A DNA stretch of 64,000 bases from Mesorhabditis belari (taxonomy: Eukaryota; Nematoda; Chromadorea; Rhabditida; Rhabditidae): the NCBI GenBank assembly GCA_958450365.1, contig CAUEEP010000478.1, positions 52,775-116,774 of the forward strand, read 5' to 3'. The position numbers were made by a program, and so were the translations under genes. Below are positions 44,001 to 56,000 of this stretch, in pieces. Below the pieces are notes generated by a model. It searched no databases. It was given only the letters and a program-made list of their open reading frames with translations, and was not told the DNA's origin. How positions within the stretch are numbered: the stretch's first letter is position 1; each line of letters opens with the position of its first letter.

Positions 44001-47000
44001 GCTTGTTCAAAGCCCTACAAAAACATCAAAAGCTTGAAGAAATCACTGTTGAAAGCGTGGGAAGAGCTCGATCGTGGGAAGAAGAGCTCGATCGTGGAGA
44101 AGAGCTCGATCGTGGGAAGAAGATCTCGATCGTGGGAAGAAGAGCTCGATCGTGGGAAGAAGAGCTCGATCGTGGGAAGAAGAGCTCGATCGTGGGAAGA
44201 AGATCTCGATCGTGGGAAGAAGAGCTCGATCGTGGGAAGAAGATCTCGATCGTGGGAAGAAGATCTCGATCGTGGGAAGAAGAGCTCGATCGTGGGAAGA
44301 AGATCTCGATCGTGGGAAGAAGAGCTCGATCGTGGGAAGAAGAGCTCGATCGTGGGAAGAAGAGCTCGATCGTGGGAAGAGCTCGATCGTGGGAAGAAGA
44401 GCTCGATCGTGGGAAGAAGAGCTCGATCGTGGAGAAGAGCTCGATCGTGGGAAGAGCTCGATCGTGGGAAGAAGAGCTCGATCTATAGTCAAAGCTTTCG
44501 AGCCAAGCCAAAGTCAACGCTCAACTCTCATTATCGAGAGTTGTGCACTTTCCAATGCAAACTGAGTTCTAATCTTTGCTTGAATGCTTGTTGTAAAGCT
44601 TTTATCAAGAAATCAGCTAAAGATCTAGAAATTCATGAAATCGAGTACCAAATCTCACCTCAAGCACCTCCACTTCTTTCTCCTCAATTCGTCCATCGAC
44701 CAATTTTCGCGCCACTCGCACAATCGGCTGATTTTCTTTCTAAAAATTTGATTAGCAAAGTTCAAAACCTGGTGTAAAACAAGTGTAGATTTGAATTTTG
44801 TTTAATTTTGATCAAACAAGAGTCAAATTTCCCCCCACGAACCTCTTTTTGCAAATGTTTCTGTTCATTGATTTTCTCGATTTCTTTCAATCTCTCCAAT
44901 TCATTTCTCCTTTCTTCTTGTGCCACTCGTTCTTCTTCTCTTCTTCTGTTCTCGATTTCTCGTTGTTTTGTGATCATCTCGAGTCGGCGTTCGTTGTCTC
45001 TAAAAGGATCTGCTATATCTCAAAAAATCACCCATCCTCTCTACTTTAATTTGATATGAAAGCGCGTCGAAACAAGTGAATAACAAGCATACTGGTGTGA
45101 ATAAATGAGCGTTTGTTTGAAAGTAAAGTTAGACTACGCGACTCGACGAGCTTTTAAAGTATTTGTGGTATTAGGTTGAGGAAAAAGTTCGGAATCAGCT
45201 GCCGAAAAATTCTATGCATTTTTCGCATATTGTTGTACCGATCTTTATCTTTGTATTCCAGATGACAAGCTGGTGGAAAAGTACCCAAGATTGGTCAGAC
45301 GAAAGCGAGCTCTATTTCAACGAGACAACGCTAAGCCTCACACCGCCAAAAAGACCAAAGACAAGTTTGAAGAGCTGGATAGAGTTGAGATTGAAGAGCT
45401 GGATGAAGCCTACAGTCCGAACGTTTTCCGGACGTTGCTCTATTGCCTACAGACTCTATTGCCTACTGGCTCTATTGTCTACTGGCTCTATTGCCTAGAA
45501 AGAGGTAAGTAAGAGTAGAAAGAGGTAAGTAAGAGTAGCAAGAGGTAAGAAAGAGTAAAGAGGAACTTGTATCAAATGCCCAACCGTCTCCACTGTTCCT
45601 GTTGTCTTCTGAGGATCTCCTCTCTTCTCCTCTCCTCTTTTCTCCGTTCTTCAACCGCTTTTCTCTCATTTTCTTTCCTTATTTCTTCAGCTTTTCTTCT
45701 TTCTTCTTCCACTTTTCTCTTCTTTTCTCTAGCTTCTTCTCGACGTCTTTCTTGCGCTTCTTTGACTCGACGTCGAGTTTCTTCTACCTGAAAAGGAAAT
45801 GGTCAAAGTTTTCATAAAATTTATGCTCTAACTTATTTAATATATATTATAACTGAAGCTTTTTAGAAATACATTTCTTAATCTTTTGCTTTTTAATACA
45901 TTTCTTAACCCTTTTACCTCTTTCCTTCTTGCATCTTGATCCAATTTCTGTTGCGTTTCCTTTTGTTTCACTCGAGCTTCACCAATGTGCTTGGTTGAAT
46001 TCGATGAAGGCTGAAATAGAATTAGAAATAGATTAGCTAAATAGATTAGCTATACTGTAGCTTTTCAAAGGTATTACTGTAGTTTGTAGTTTTTAAAACA
46101 AATCCAAATCTCCAAGCATCCCTCACTGAGAACCAGTTACCAGAAAGTACATTTTCTAATTTTGTTAAGATATTCTATTGTTAAGTATTAACTTGGAGAC
46201 ATTCTATTGTTAAATATTTAACTACCGTAGTGAGGGGTACTGTAGCCATTGTCGAGGAAGAGCCGCTGAAAGTCGGCGGCGCTGTTGGAATAGTCGGTCG
46301 GAAGAAACTCTTTTTCTCAAGGTTCTCCGAAACACCCTAAATTCCAATAATAAATAATTTTACAGTATAAGATCTAAAATTTTATATATGTCGTAGCCAA
46401 TGAAGGATTTCAGCCAAAGAAGCCTGAGACTTCTTCGGCTAGCCGATGAAGTCTCAAAAATGAAATCTTGAGTTATGTATTGACTCAAGTCAATACCACA
46501 AACTCAAGCTCTCTAAAAGGCGCTTAAAAGCTAAAAACGCATTCTAAAGAGTGCGCATTTTATCATACTATAACCAAAGGCTATAAAAGGGCCCTCGTTA
46601 TAAATATAAAAGGGTCCTCGTCATTCGTCCCTCGTCAAAGGGCCCTTTTCGTCATTCGTCAAAGGCATGGATTTAATCGATCTTCAATCCGTTCCCGATG
46701 GAGAATTCAAGTTTTTGATGGCCTACCAGGATCATTTCACAAAGTTCGTCGTTTTGCGGGCATTGCAAAGGAAAACACAATTTGAAGTTGTCGATCATCT
46801 AATGGAAATATTCGGAACGTTTGGAGCCCCAAAAATTCTTCAGTTCGCCAACAGATTGGTAAGCTTTTACTTTTGTGTCCTATCGAATTTCTTTATGACG
46901 CTTTATTTTGTTTGCTTTCAGGTCAAAGAACTCGTGAACCGGTGGCCAAGCGGTCGAATAGTGCATGGTCGTCCTCGACACTCGCAGAGTCAAGGACGAG

Positions 47001-50000
47001 TCAAATAAATGATGAATCAGATAGAAAATGACGAAAAGGTGTCCTTTTATAGCCTTTGGTTATAAAATGCGCACTCTTTAGAATGCGTTTCTAGCTTTTA
47101 AGCGCCTTTTAGAGAGCTTGAGTTTGTGGTATTGACTTGAGTCAATACATAACTCAAGATTTCATTTTTGAGACTTAATCGGCTAGCCGAAGAAGTCTCA
47201 GACTTCTTCAGCTCAAATCCTTCATCGGCTACGACATATATAAATCTAAATCTCGACAATATTCACAAAAATTTACATTTAAAACCTCGATAACGGTCTT
47301 TGCTGAGGTGGACGGCAGAATTGTTGTGGTGGAACTTGTTGTACTTCTAAATTCGTAAAGTTTTAAGATTAAAAGCTATATAAAAGGATAATAGTCATCT
47401 AATTATCTATAGCTACAGTACCTTGTAGTTGGTGCTCCCGTTGTCTGTGTGACGTCAAGCAAAAAGCGTGTTCTAGGCGTTGTGTAAAAGGTTCCCTTCT
47501 GAATCAAGCGTCTTCGCACTGAAATTTGAATTTAAAAGATAAAAGTTGATGAATTAAGAAGCTAAATGTATTTTAATTTGGATAATAATGGATAAAGGAT
47601 TGTAAAAAACGCTTATTGTGATTCAATTAGCCGACCGAGCTACAGTAAGCCTAAGCCGACCACCAAATTACAGTAACCCGGCCACAAAGCTACCGTAGCC
47701 CAGTCACAAAGCTACAGTAAGCCGCTACTGAGCTAGGAAGTAAGCTAGGAACTTAGTCTTAAGCTCAACCCTACTCTCAATCCTACAGTAAGCCTAAACC
47801 TAAGCCGGCCACCCAGCCACAGTAACCCAGCCACAAAGCTACAGTAAGCCGGCCGTGTTATCATTATTATGTTATCGTTTTATCATCGTCTAGTTGTTAT
47901 CGTTAATAGAATTGTTCTAATAACCCTCTATTACGATTTGGTGAAGAAAAACCAGTTTTATTTAACTCTATATAACAAAACTTTGATATCACGATAACCT
48001 GCATATAACGATAGTAACAGCCGGCCCCTTGGCTATCGTTATAAAGAGATTCTACAGTATAACTATTTTCTATCATCGATTTTCCTCACTTTCTTGTTTC
48101 TTCTTCATCGCGTCCGAGATCTTCGCATACGGATCGCGTTTGATGTTGTTGACGGCGAGGACTGATTCGAAGACCTGAAAGCGTTAATTGACCCTAGAAA
48201 CTGCAAGAGATGACAAAAAATCTTAAACAAGGTTGCTCTAAAAGTCATTTTTCCAGGTTAAGTCAGAAGCCAGATCCTACTCTTGCTCACAAAACGTCTT
48301 TCTCCAAAGGTCTGGCCTAGATCTAACAACTCCAAAAGTCAGGCTTAGATCTAACAACTCCAAAAAGCTGGCCTAGATCTAACAACTCCAAAAGTCAGGC
48401 TTAGATCTAACAACCCCAAAAGTCTGGTCTAGATCTAACAACTTCAAAAGAGAGGCCTAGACCTGGGCTATGATCTGATCTGATCTGATCTGATCTGATC
48501 TGATCTGCTCTGATCTGATCTGAGCTGCTCTGATCTGAGCTGCTCTGATCTGAGCTGATCTGATCTGACCTGCTCTGATCTTGGTCTTACTAGGGAACTC
48601 TTTAAAGTTAGATTTCAAAAAGATCTTGCCAACTAGAGGATTCGAACCAGGAACACTCGACGGATCGGCGTCAGGCGCTAGCACACTATCCACTAAGCTC
48701 CCGTGGCAGAGTGCCTTTTAGGTTTTTAAGGTTTTAAGTAGTTTAAGGTAACCAAGGTTTTAAGTAGCTGTTTTGCTAGCTTTTTTGCAAACTTTGAAGG
48801 TTTGTATCTTGAGAACGGCTTATGATAAGTAGGATTTGAAAGCAGTTGAAAGCAGTGCCATTAACCTAAGAGTTTCCTGGTCGAAGGCTCGGTAGTAGAG
48901 CTAAAAGTTTTCCCAACCTCTTTCAGTCCCTCCAACGTCTCGATTCCGGTTGGGATCAGCTCCTTTTTGTGTAAAATGAAGCCATGGGATACTGTAAAAG
49001 AAATATACAATAAGTATTGTACAAATAAGTGATTTCTAATTCACTTTAAAACTCACAATGTTCCTCGGGGCGTAACTCGATCAAGTACACGTATTTCACG
49101 CGCATCTTCGACTTTGCCCAATCATCCGATCCACCGGAAGCTGGCGCTGAAAATATAGATATTAAAGTTGTTTTATATTGTAAGAAAGCTTTTAAATTAG
49201 AAGAATGAAAGATTTTTATAGTCACCCAATGTATCAGCTCCAGTGCCCATCCGGTAAACGGTTCCGTAAACGTTTTCCAAACGAGACACTGCTTTCCGAG
49301 CGGTTCTTCTCTAAAATTTTCATTGATTAGAATCTAAAATCTTCTTCAATTCTTCAATTCTGCTTCTTCAGCATGAAATTTGAGCTTAAACCTTTTTTTG
49401 ACTCACTGAAAATTCTTTATTTTATCAATGCTCGAAAGAAAAATGAAAGTTAGCGCAAAAAAAAGTTTATTTTTAAAGTAATGAGCATAAACTGCACTGA
49501 AAAGAATAAAGTTTATGTGAGATTTTACTACCAAATCATCGATATCCCTTGGATAAGTCGTTTCTTGATGACTGAATGGATAAATCCACAGTTGAGCGTA
49601 GGTGTGAAGGGTGAGAAAAGCGTCCGTTTTCCCCCACATCTCCTCTGTTTCCAAGAATTTACGCACTGATCTAAAAGTAGGAGTTAAAAAAGCTAAATCA
49701 AGGTTGAGTGCTAAAAAGGGAATGGTTGGAACTGGCTCGAACAGGGAAATGGTTGGAACTAGCTCGGACAAGGGAATGGTTGGAACTGGTCCGAACAAGG
49801 GAATGGAACTGGCCCGAACAAGGGAATGGTTGGAACTGGCTTGAACAAGGGAATGGTTGGAACTGGCTCGAACAAGGAAATGGTTGGAACTGGTCCGAAC
49901 AAGGGAATGGTTGGAACTGGCCCGAACAAGGGAATGTTCCAATTTCACTACGCCGTTGAGATGTAAACGCCTATCGAGCATGGGAAACACGATGCTTTAT

Positions 50001-53000
50001 TGATTTTTTTTCCCCATTCTCAATGGTTCACAAGAAAAACGCTTGCAAAGTTTGGGAAATCGCTCGGGATATGTAGGCTTGGGAAATCGCATCCCGGGGA
50101 TATATGTATCAGCTCTTTCCTTCCTTTCAAACGTGGCCGATTGGTGTGGAGGTACAGTACTGGACAATGAAATATCATCTTTGAAAAACGATCGTTACAG
50201 ATGCGCGAAAGTGACGATCGTTTTTCAAAGATGATATTTCATTGTCCAGTACTGTAGATCTCCACGCTATTAATCTCACTTTTACTTTTCGTAACCCTGG
50301 TTCAGATCCGATTGCAAAAACTTTGCTTTTGCTTTTGCTTTCTTTTGCTAAACCTTAATGAAAACTAGTTCTGATTTTCTTCCCGTTATTTCGGATGACA
50401 ACCACTGGATTAAGATCTTCTAATATAATAAAACAGAATGGAAGAGAAATGGGGGATATTTGAAAGAATTACGGCAACTTACGCAGCTTCGGGCTCACTG
50501 AAAACGTAGTCACCGTGAAAGAGATTCGAGCAGGGTTCATAGCTGGAGCCAGTCTCTGAAAAATGGTAACAATTGAATTGATAAAGATACAGGTTTAGAA
50601 ATAGAAAATTGGTTGTTATTGGTTGTCTCCCTCGTTAAAAATTTGTATTTATCTATTTGTATTTATTTATTTGTATTATCTACAGTATTTATCTACAGTA
50701 CTGGACAATGAAATATCATATTCGAAAAAAGATCGTCACTTTCACGCGTCTGTAACTCCCTTGTCTTTGAGTTTAAACTATTAGCGTTATACATCTCGTT
50801 ATACATCTCGTCTAAAAGCTCTTTTCAAGGGCTACACAATGGTAATATTAATATTTAGAAATACGGTAAAGACAAGGGAGTTACAGACGCGCGAAAGTGA
50901 CGATCGTTTTTCAAATATAGAGCTGGAAAATGGCTCAAAATACCACATGAGCTAACAGATTTTTGAGTCATTTTCCAGCTCTATAGCACTTGATTGAAAG
51001 CTTTTATGCAGAAAAGAAATTTTAAAAAGGGCTGCTACGCAGGAGTACGCGATGATACTCTTTACCCGGTCTTCTATTCGAAGAAATACGGTGTATAAAA
51101 ATACTTCTTAACTATATAAAAAGAGGGACTATATAAAAATACTTCTAGGGCGTTTGGCCGAGCCTGTTTGTTTCAACTAAAATGCAATGCATCAAATTAT
51201 CAGTAAAATATTAACGACTGCCGTCTTTATTCAGTAAAATGAATTCTTTACAAACGCATTTGTTCAATAATGTTGAAGAATGGAAAGGATTTCGAAGAAT
51301 TCATCAAGATTTCATTACCAGCAATTAATAAATCAATGGTAGGCTATTTTCCCAAAAAACAGAAGCCCAAAGGTTCTTAAAATTCTTCAATCTCTTCAAG
51401 ATTCTACATTTGCATGTTGAGAAAAGCGAGTGGAAAAAAGAGCAACGGCCACCAGAGGATTTGGCCGAGCCTGCTTCTTTCAACTCCTAGAATTTACAGA
51501 AACGATCTAGGAACCCAGAAACGACAGAAAATCTTTTCGATTTGAGTTAGAGTGTATTAACGCTTTTAAGAAGTATTTTTATTTAGTCCCTATGCAAGAT
51601 CGAATCAAAAGGATTTCTCCGATTTATTTCTGGTCACTCTGTATCTATGAGATGGGATCCCCTCTCCAAAAATCTGAATCTTATATGCAAATAAATAAAA
51701 AAATTTATTTTAATACAATCTTTAACATAAAAATTTACTTTTTTGGCAGCAATAGTATTTTTATTTAGTAAGAAGTATTTTTATTTAGTTCCTATGCAAG
51801 ATCGAATCAAAAAGATTTATCCGATTTATTTCTGGTCACCCTGTAGCAATCAAAACAGCTAAAAAAATAGCTTTTTCTTAAAATCAAATCAATTTTTATA
51901 TGTTCTATATTTTTTAAAACAATCTAAAAAGGCAAGGCGAAAATAGGAATCAAATTAGCAACTAGAAATCAACTAGAAATCAAATTAGCGAAGTGCACTA
52001 GTGCACTTTAAATGCACTAGCGAAGCGCAGCATTGCCACCAATGGAAATGAGTGAGGAGAATTTCAATCCGCCGAATGCTGGGTTTCTTTTTTTGGAAGG
52101 GAGGAGAGAGATAACCAATAAGTATCAGAAAATCTTATCAATTCCCAAACCTGCCCAATGATGATCGAAATTTCGATTCAAATCAACACCCCGACAACAC
52201 TTTTCCCCTCCCCATAAAGACGCTGAGCACACCTCAGGCGAGCGATTCTTACGCCAGAGTCTTACCTGAAAACAAGATCATTTTTCCAAGGTGTAATAGA
52301 TTATAATTGTACTGCTTTAAATGTTTATCTTCAAAGTTTATCTTCAAAGTTCAACTGAATATCTTTATAAGTGTTGAAACTCGATCTCCAAATCAATGAG
52401 GACTTTTCAGCTCGCAGATCGTTTAGTGATCGGCCAGTTATTAACTCGCTCGTCTCTAAGACCGCAGCTAGAGGCTCGTCTCTAAGACCGCAGCTAGAGG
52501 CTCGTCTCTAAGGCCGCAGCTAGAGGCCCATCTCTAAGACCGCAGCTAGAGGCCCGTATCTAAGACCGCAGCTAGAGGCCCATCTCTAAGACCGCAGCTA
52601 GAGGCCCGTATCTAAGACCGCAGCTAGAGGCCCGTCTCGTCTCTTAGGCCAAAACTAAAGCCAAGCCAAGCCAAGCCCAGCCAAGCCAAGCCAAGCCCAG
52701 CCAAGCCAAGCCCAGCCAAGCCAAGCCAAGCCAAGCCTGGGACTTTGTAGCCTGGAACAAGCCAAGCCTGGAACAAGGGCTGGGCTTGCGCTTGGAACGA
52801 TCCTGGTACTAGTAATAAAGAGTAAACTATGTGTTTGTTCGTTTTTTGATCTCAAATTTCTCGAAAATGAAAACATCGGGCTTTTAAGAACCACTTACCA
52901 ACGGTGTCGGACTACTCCTCGTGTACTCATAGCCGTCCGGGTTTAAACAGGGAACAATATAGAAATTCAAGTTGTTCACATAAAAAGTGATGTTATCGTC

Positions 53001-56000
53001 CTTTCGATAGCCGGAAACGAGCTGAAATTAGTCTTTTAACATATCAGCACACAGAGATTTTTGATCTGTTGATCTATTGTCTTTCCTGTCTGCCAAATCT
53101 GACCAACAATTCTGTTAGTCTTGTCTGTTGGTCAAGCTTGTCCGTTGTTGGTAAAGTAAACTCAAAGATAAACCGATTTGCCAGCCCCCTCGATAATGGC
53201 AAAAGGGGCGGGGCTTGGATAAAAGGTCACCCCTTTGCCATTAGCAAAACTTTGGACTCAAATTTCTTGGCATCTGACTATTCAATTTAAATAGTTTTTA
53301 TACCAATCGATAGAGAATGACTTGGCGCATCTAATGATATTAAGAAGATGTAAATTGAACAGCTTAACATCAAGGTATTTGAGTTCAAAGTTATGGCATT
53401 GGGAAAAGGGGCGGGGCGTGTATAAAAGGTCGCCCCGGTCCCTTTGCCCCGCCCTTTTACTGGTTGGCAAAAGAGGTCCGGCCAGATTGAATTGGCAAAA
53501 GGGGCGGTGACAGGTTGGATTGGCAAAAGAGGCGGGACCGGGGCGACCTTTTATACGCGCCCATTGGCATCTAACTTTGAACTCAAATTTCTTGGTGTTG
53601 AGCTGTCCAATTGAAATAGTTTTTATACCAATCGATAGAGAATGAATTGGTGCATCTAATGATATCAAAAATATATAAATTGAACAGCCAAACACAAGAT
53701 ATTTGAGCTCAAAGATTATCAATGGCAAAGGGGGCGGGGTATAAAAGGTCGCCCCGCCACTTTTCCCATTGGCTAACTTTGAGCTTAAATTTCTTGGTGT
53801 TGGGCTGTTCAATTTCGATAGTTTTTGTACCGATCGATAGAGAAGGACTAGATTGGCAAAAGGGGCGGGGCCAGGAAGACCCAGGAAGACCCGCGAGGCC
53901 CTGTCCCCTTTGCCATTGGCAATCCCACTTTCAGTTCAAATATCTCGGTGTTTATATGTTCAATTGAAATAGTTTTTATACCAATCGATAGAGAATGACT
54001 TGGTACATCTAATGATATTAAAAATATATAAATTGAACAGCCGAACACCAAGATATTTGAGCTCAAAGCTAGATTGCTATTGGGCAAAGCGGCATCGCGC
54101 TTATCAAATAAATTTAAAGATAAACCTGATTTATAATGTAGAGCGCGGTGTGACTACTCGCCCACTCTCGAGCATGAATGTTTCCATCAATCCAAATCGC
54201 TCGTTTTTCTTTGTTGTCCAAGGGGAAGCCGATCTGAAGAGAAATGAGAAGGTGAAGAGTTTGAATGGGATCACCTTAAGTCCTTCGATCGGTAATCCCT
54301 CATGCGAAGTGCCGATTCTGACAATCTTCGTGAAACTCGGATAGTAGAATTCGATGGTTCTAAATAAGTAATTTTTATTGGAATCTTTTTTGGAATCTTT
54401 TTGGAATCTTGTCGAAATCTTTTCCTATTCAATTACCTCATGTATTTCATCATATCAGCGTACGGTGCATAGTCACCAAATGGATATCGAGCTTTCTTCA
54501 GTTGGCCCACTTGAGACCAATCGTCATCAGCTAAACAGATAGAACTTTTCAAAAAATAACTGAATACTGAATTCGATTTCTTTAAATCTCTTTAGAATCA
54601 ATAATCTTCTTTCAATTCTCACGTTCACTGTCGAGAATCGGATCGTCGTTTAGTCGCTTGTCGAAGCCCAAATTTGAGCGTTTCTTGCCTTCGTTATGGA
54701 GAATTAACCTCAAATTTTTAGAAGTTTATATCAAAAAAACTTTGATTCAAATTTTCTCTATGTTTTTATACCTGGGTACACCAAATAAATTGTACTTTTC
54801 TATAACCAAATTTCATAAGGATCATTTTAAAACCAACCCTAAGTCGATCTGATAATTGGAAGCCGAGTTATAGAGTGAAATAGAAAAGTCCCCAAACTCC
54901 GAGACTCCTATTTGGAAGGTCAACTTTGACACTAATTTTCTCTATGTTTTTATACCTGAGTATACAAAACAAATTCTACTTTTCTACAACCAAATTTAAT
55001 GAGGACTCTTTTAAAAACAATTACAAGTCGATTCAATTTCTATACCTCGAGTTCTAGACCATCTAAATTGATTGACTTTTTCGGGTAGATAGTTCAACTT
55101 TGACTCAAATTTTCTCTATGTTCTTACACTAGAGTGTACTAAGTAAATTGTGGTTTTCTCTAACCAAATTACATAAGGATCATTTTAAAACCAACCCTAA
55201 GTCGATCTGATAATTGAAAGTCGAGTTCTAGAGTAAAATAGAAAAGTTCCCAAACTCCGAGACTCCTATTTGAAAGGCCAACTTTGAGACAAATTTTCTC
55301 TATGTTCTTATACATAAGTATACAAAACAAATTCTACTTTTCTATAACCAAATTTAATGAGGATTCTTTTAAAAACAACGCTAAGTCGATCTGATAATTG
55401 GAAGTCAAGTTACAGAGTAAAATAGAAAAGTTCCCAAACTCCGAGACTCGCCACGGAATTTGGAAGGGTCTCCAAACTCAGAGACTCCTATTTGAAAGGA
55501 CAACTTTGACTAAAATTTTCTCTATGTTCTTATCAGTGAGTCTACAAAACAAATTCTACTTTTCTACAACCAAATTTAATGAAGACTCTTTTAAAAACAA
55601 TTACAAGTCGATTCAATTTCTATACCTCGAGTTCTAGACCATCTAAATTGATTGACTTTTTCGGGTAGATAGTTCAACTTTGACTCAAATTTTCTCTATG
55701 CTCTTACACTAGAGTGTACTAAGTAAATTGTGGTTTTCTCTAACCAAATTACATAAGGATCATTTTAAAACCAACCCTAAGTCGATCTGATAATTGAAAG
55801 TCGAGTTCTAGAGTAAAATAGAAAAGTTCCCAAACTCCGAGACTCCTATTACAGTATTTACGGTAAGTGATCTGATGAATGAAAAGTGCTTTAAATATTG
55901 AACCGTATCACTCACTTTTCAACATCAGGTACAGTGATATTGTACAAGATTCGATTCTCATCAAAATGCCTCTCAACAATGTGTCGAATCGAGTCCGGGA

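Noticed and set aside
44034..44777. A 247-codon Arg/Ser/Glu-rich frame and several overlapping ones
   Set aside because: All arise from a 20-bp repeat that is stop-free in every frame; the start is a Tc1 transposase tail.
49403..49990. 195-codon minus-strand protein
   Set aside because: It fuses a minisatellite, exon 11 of the carboxypeptidase and intron sequence; only 49532-49670 is coding.
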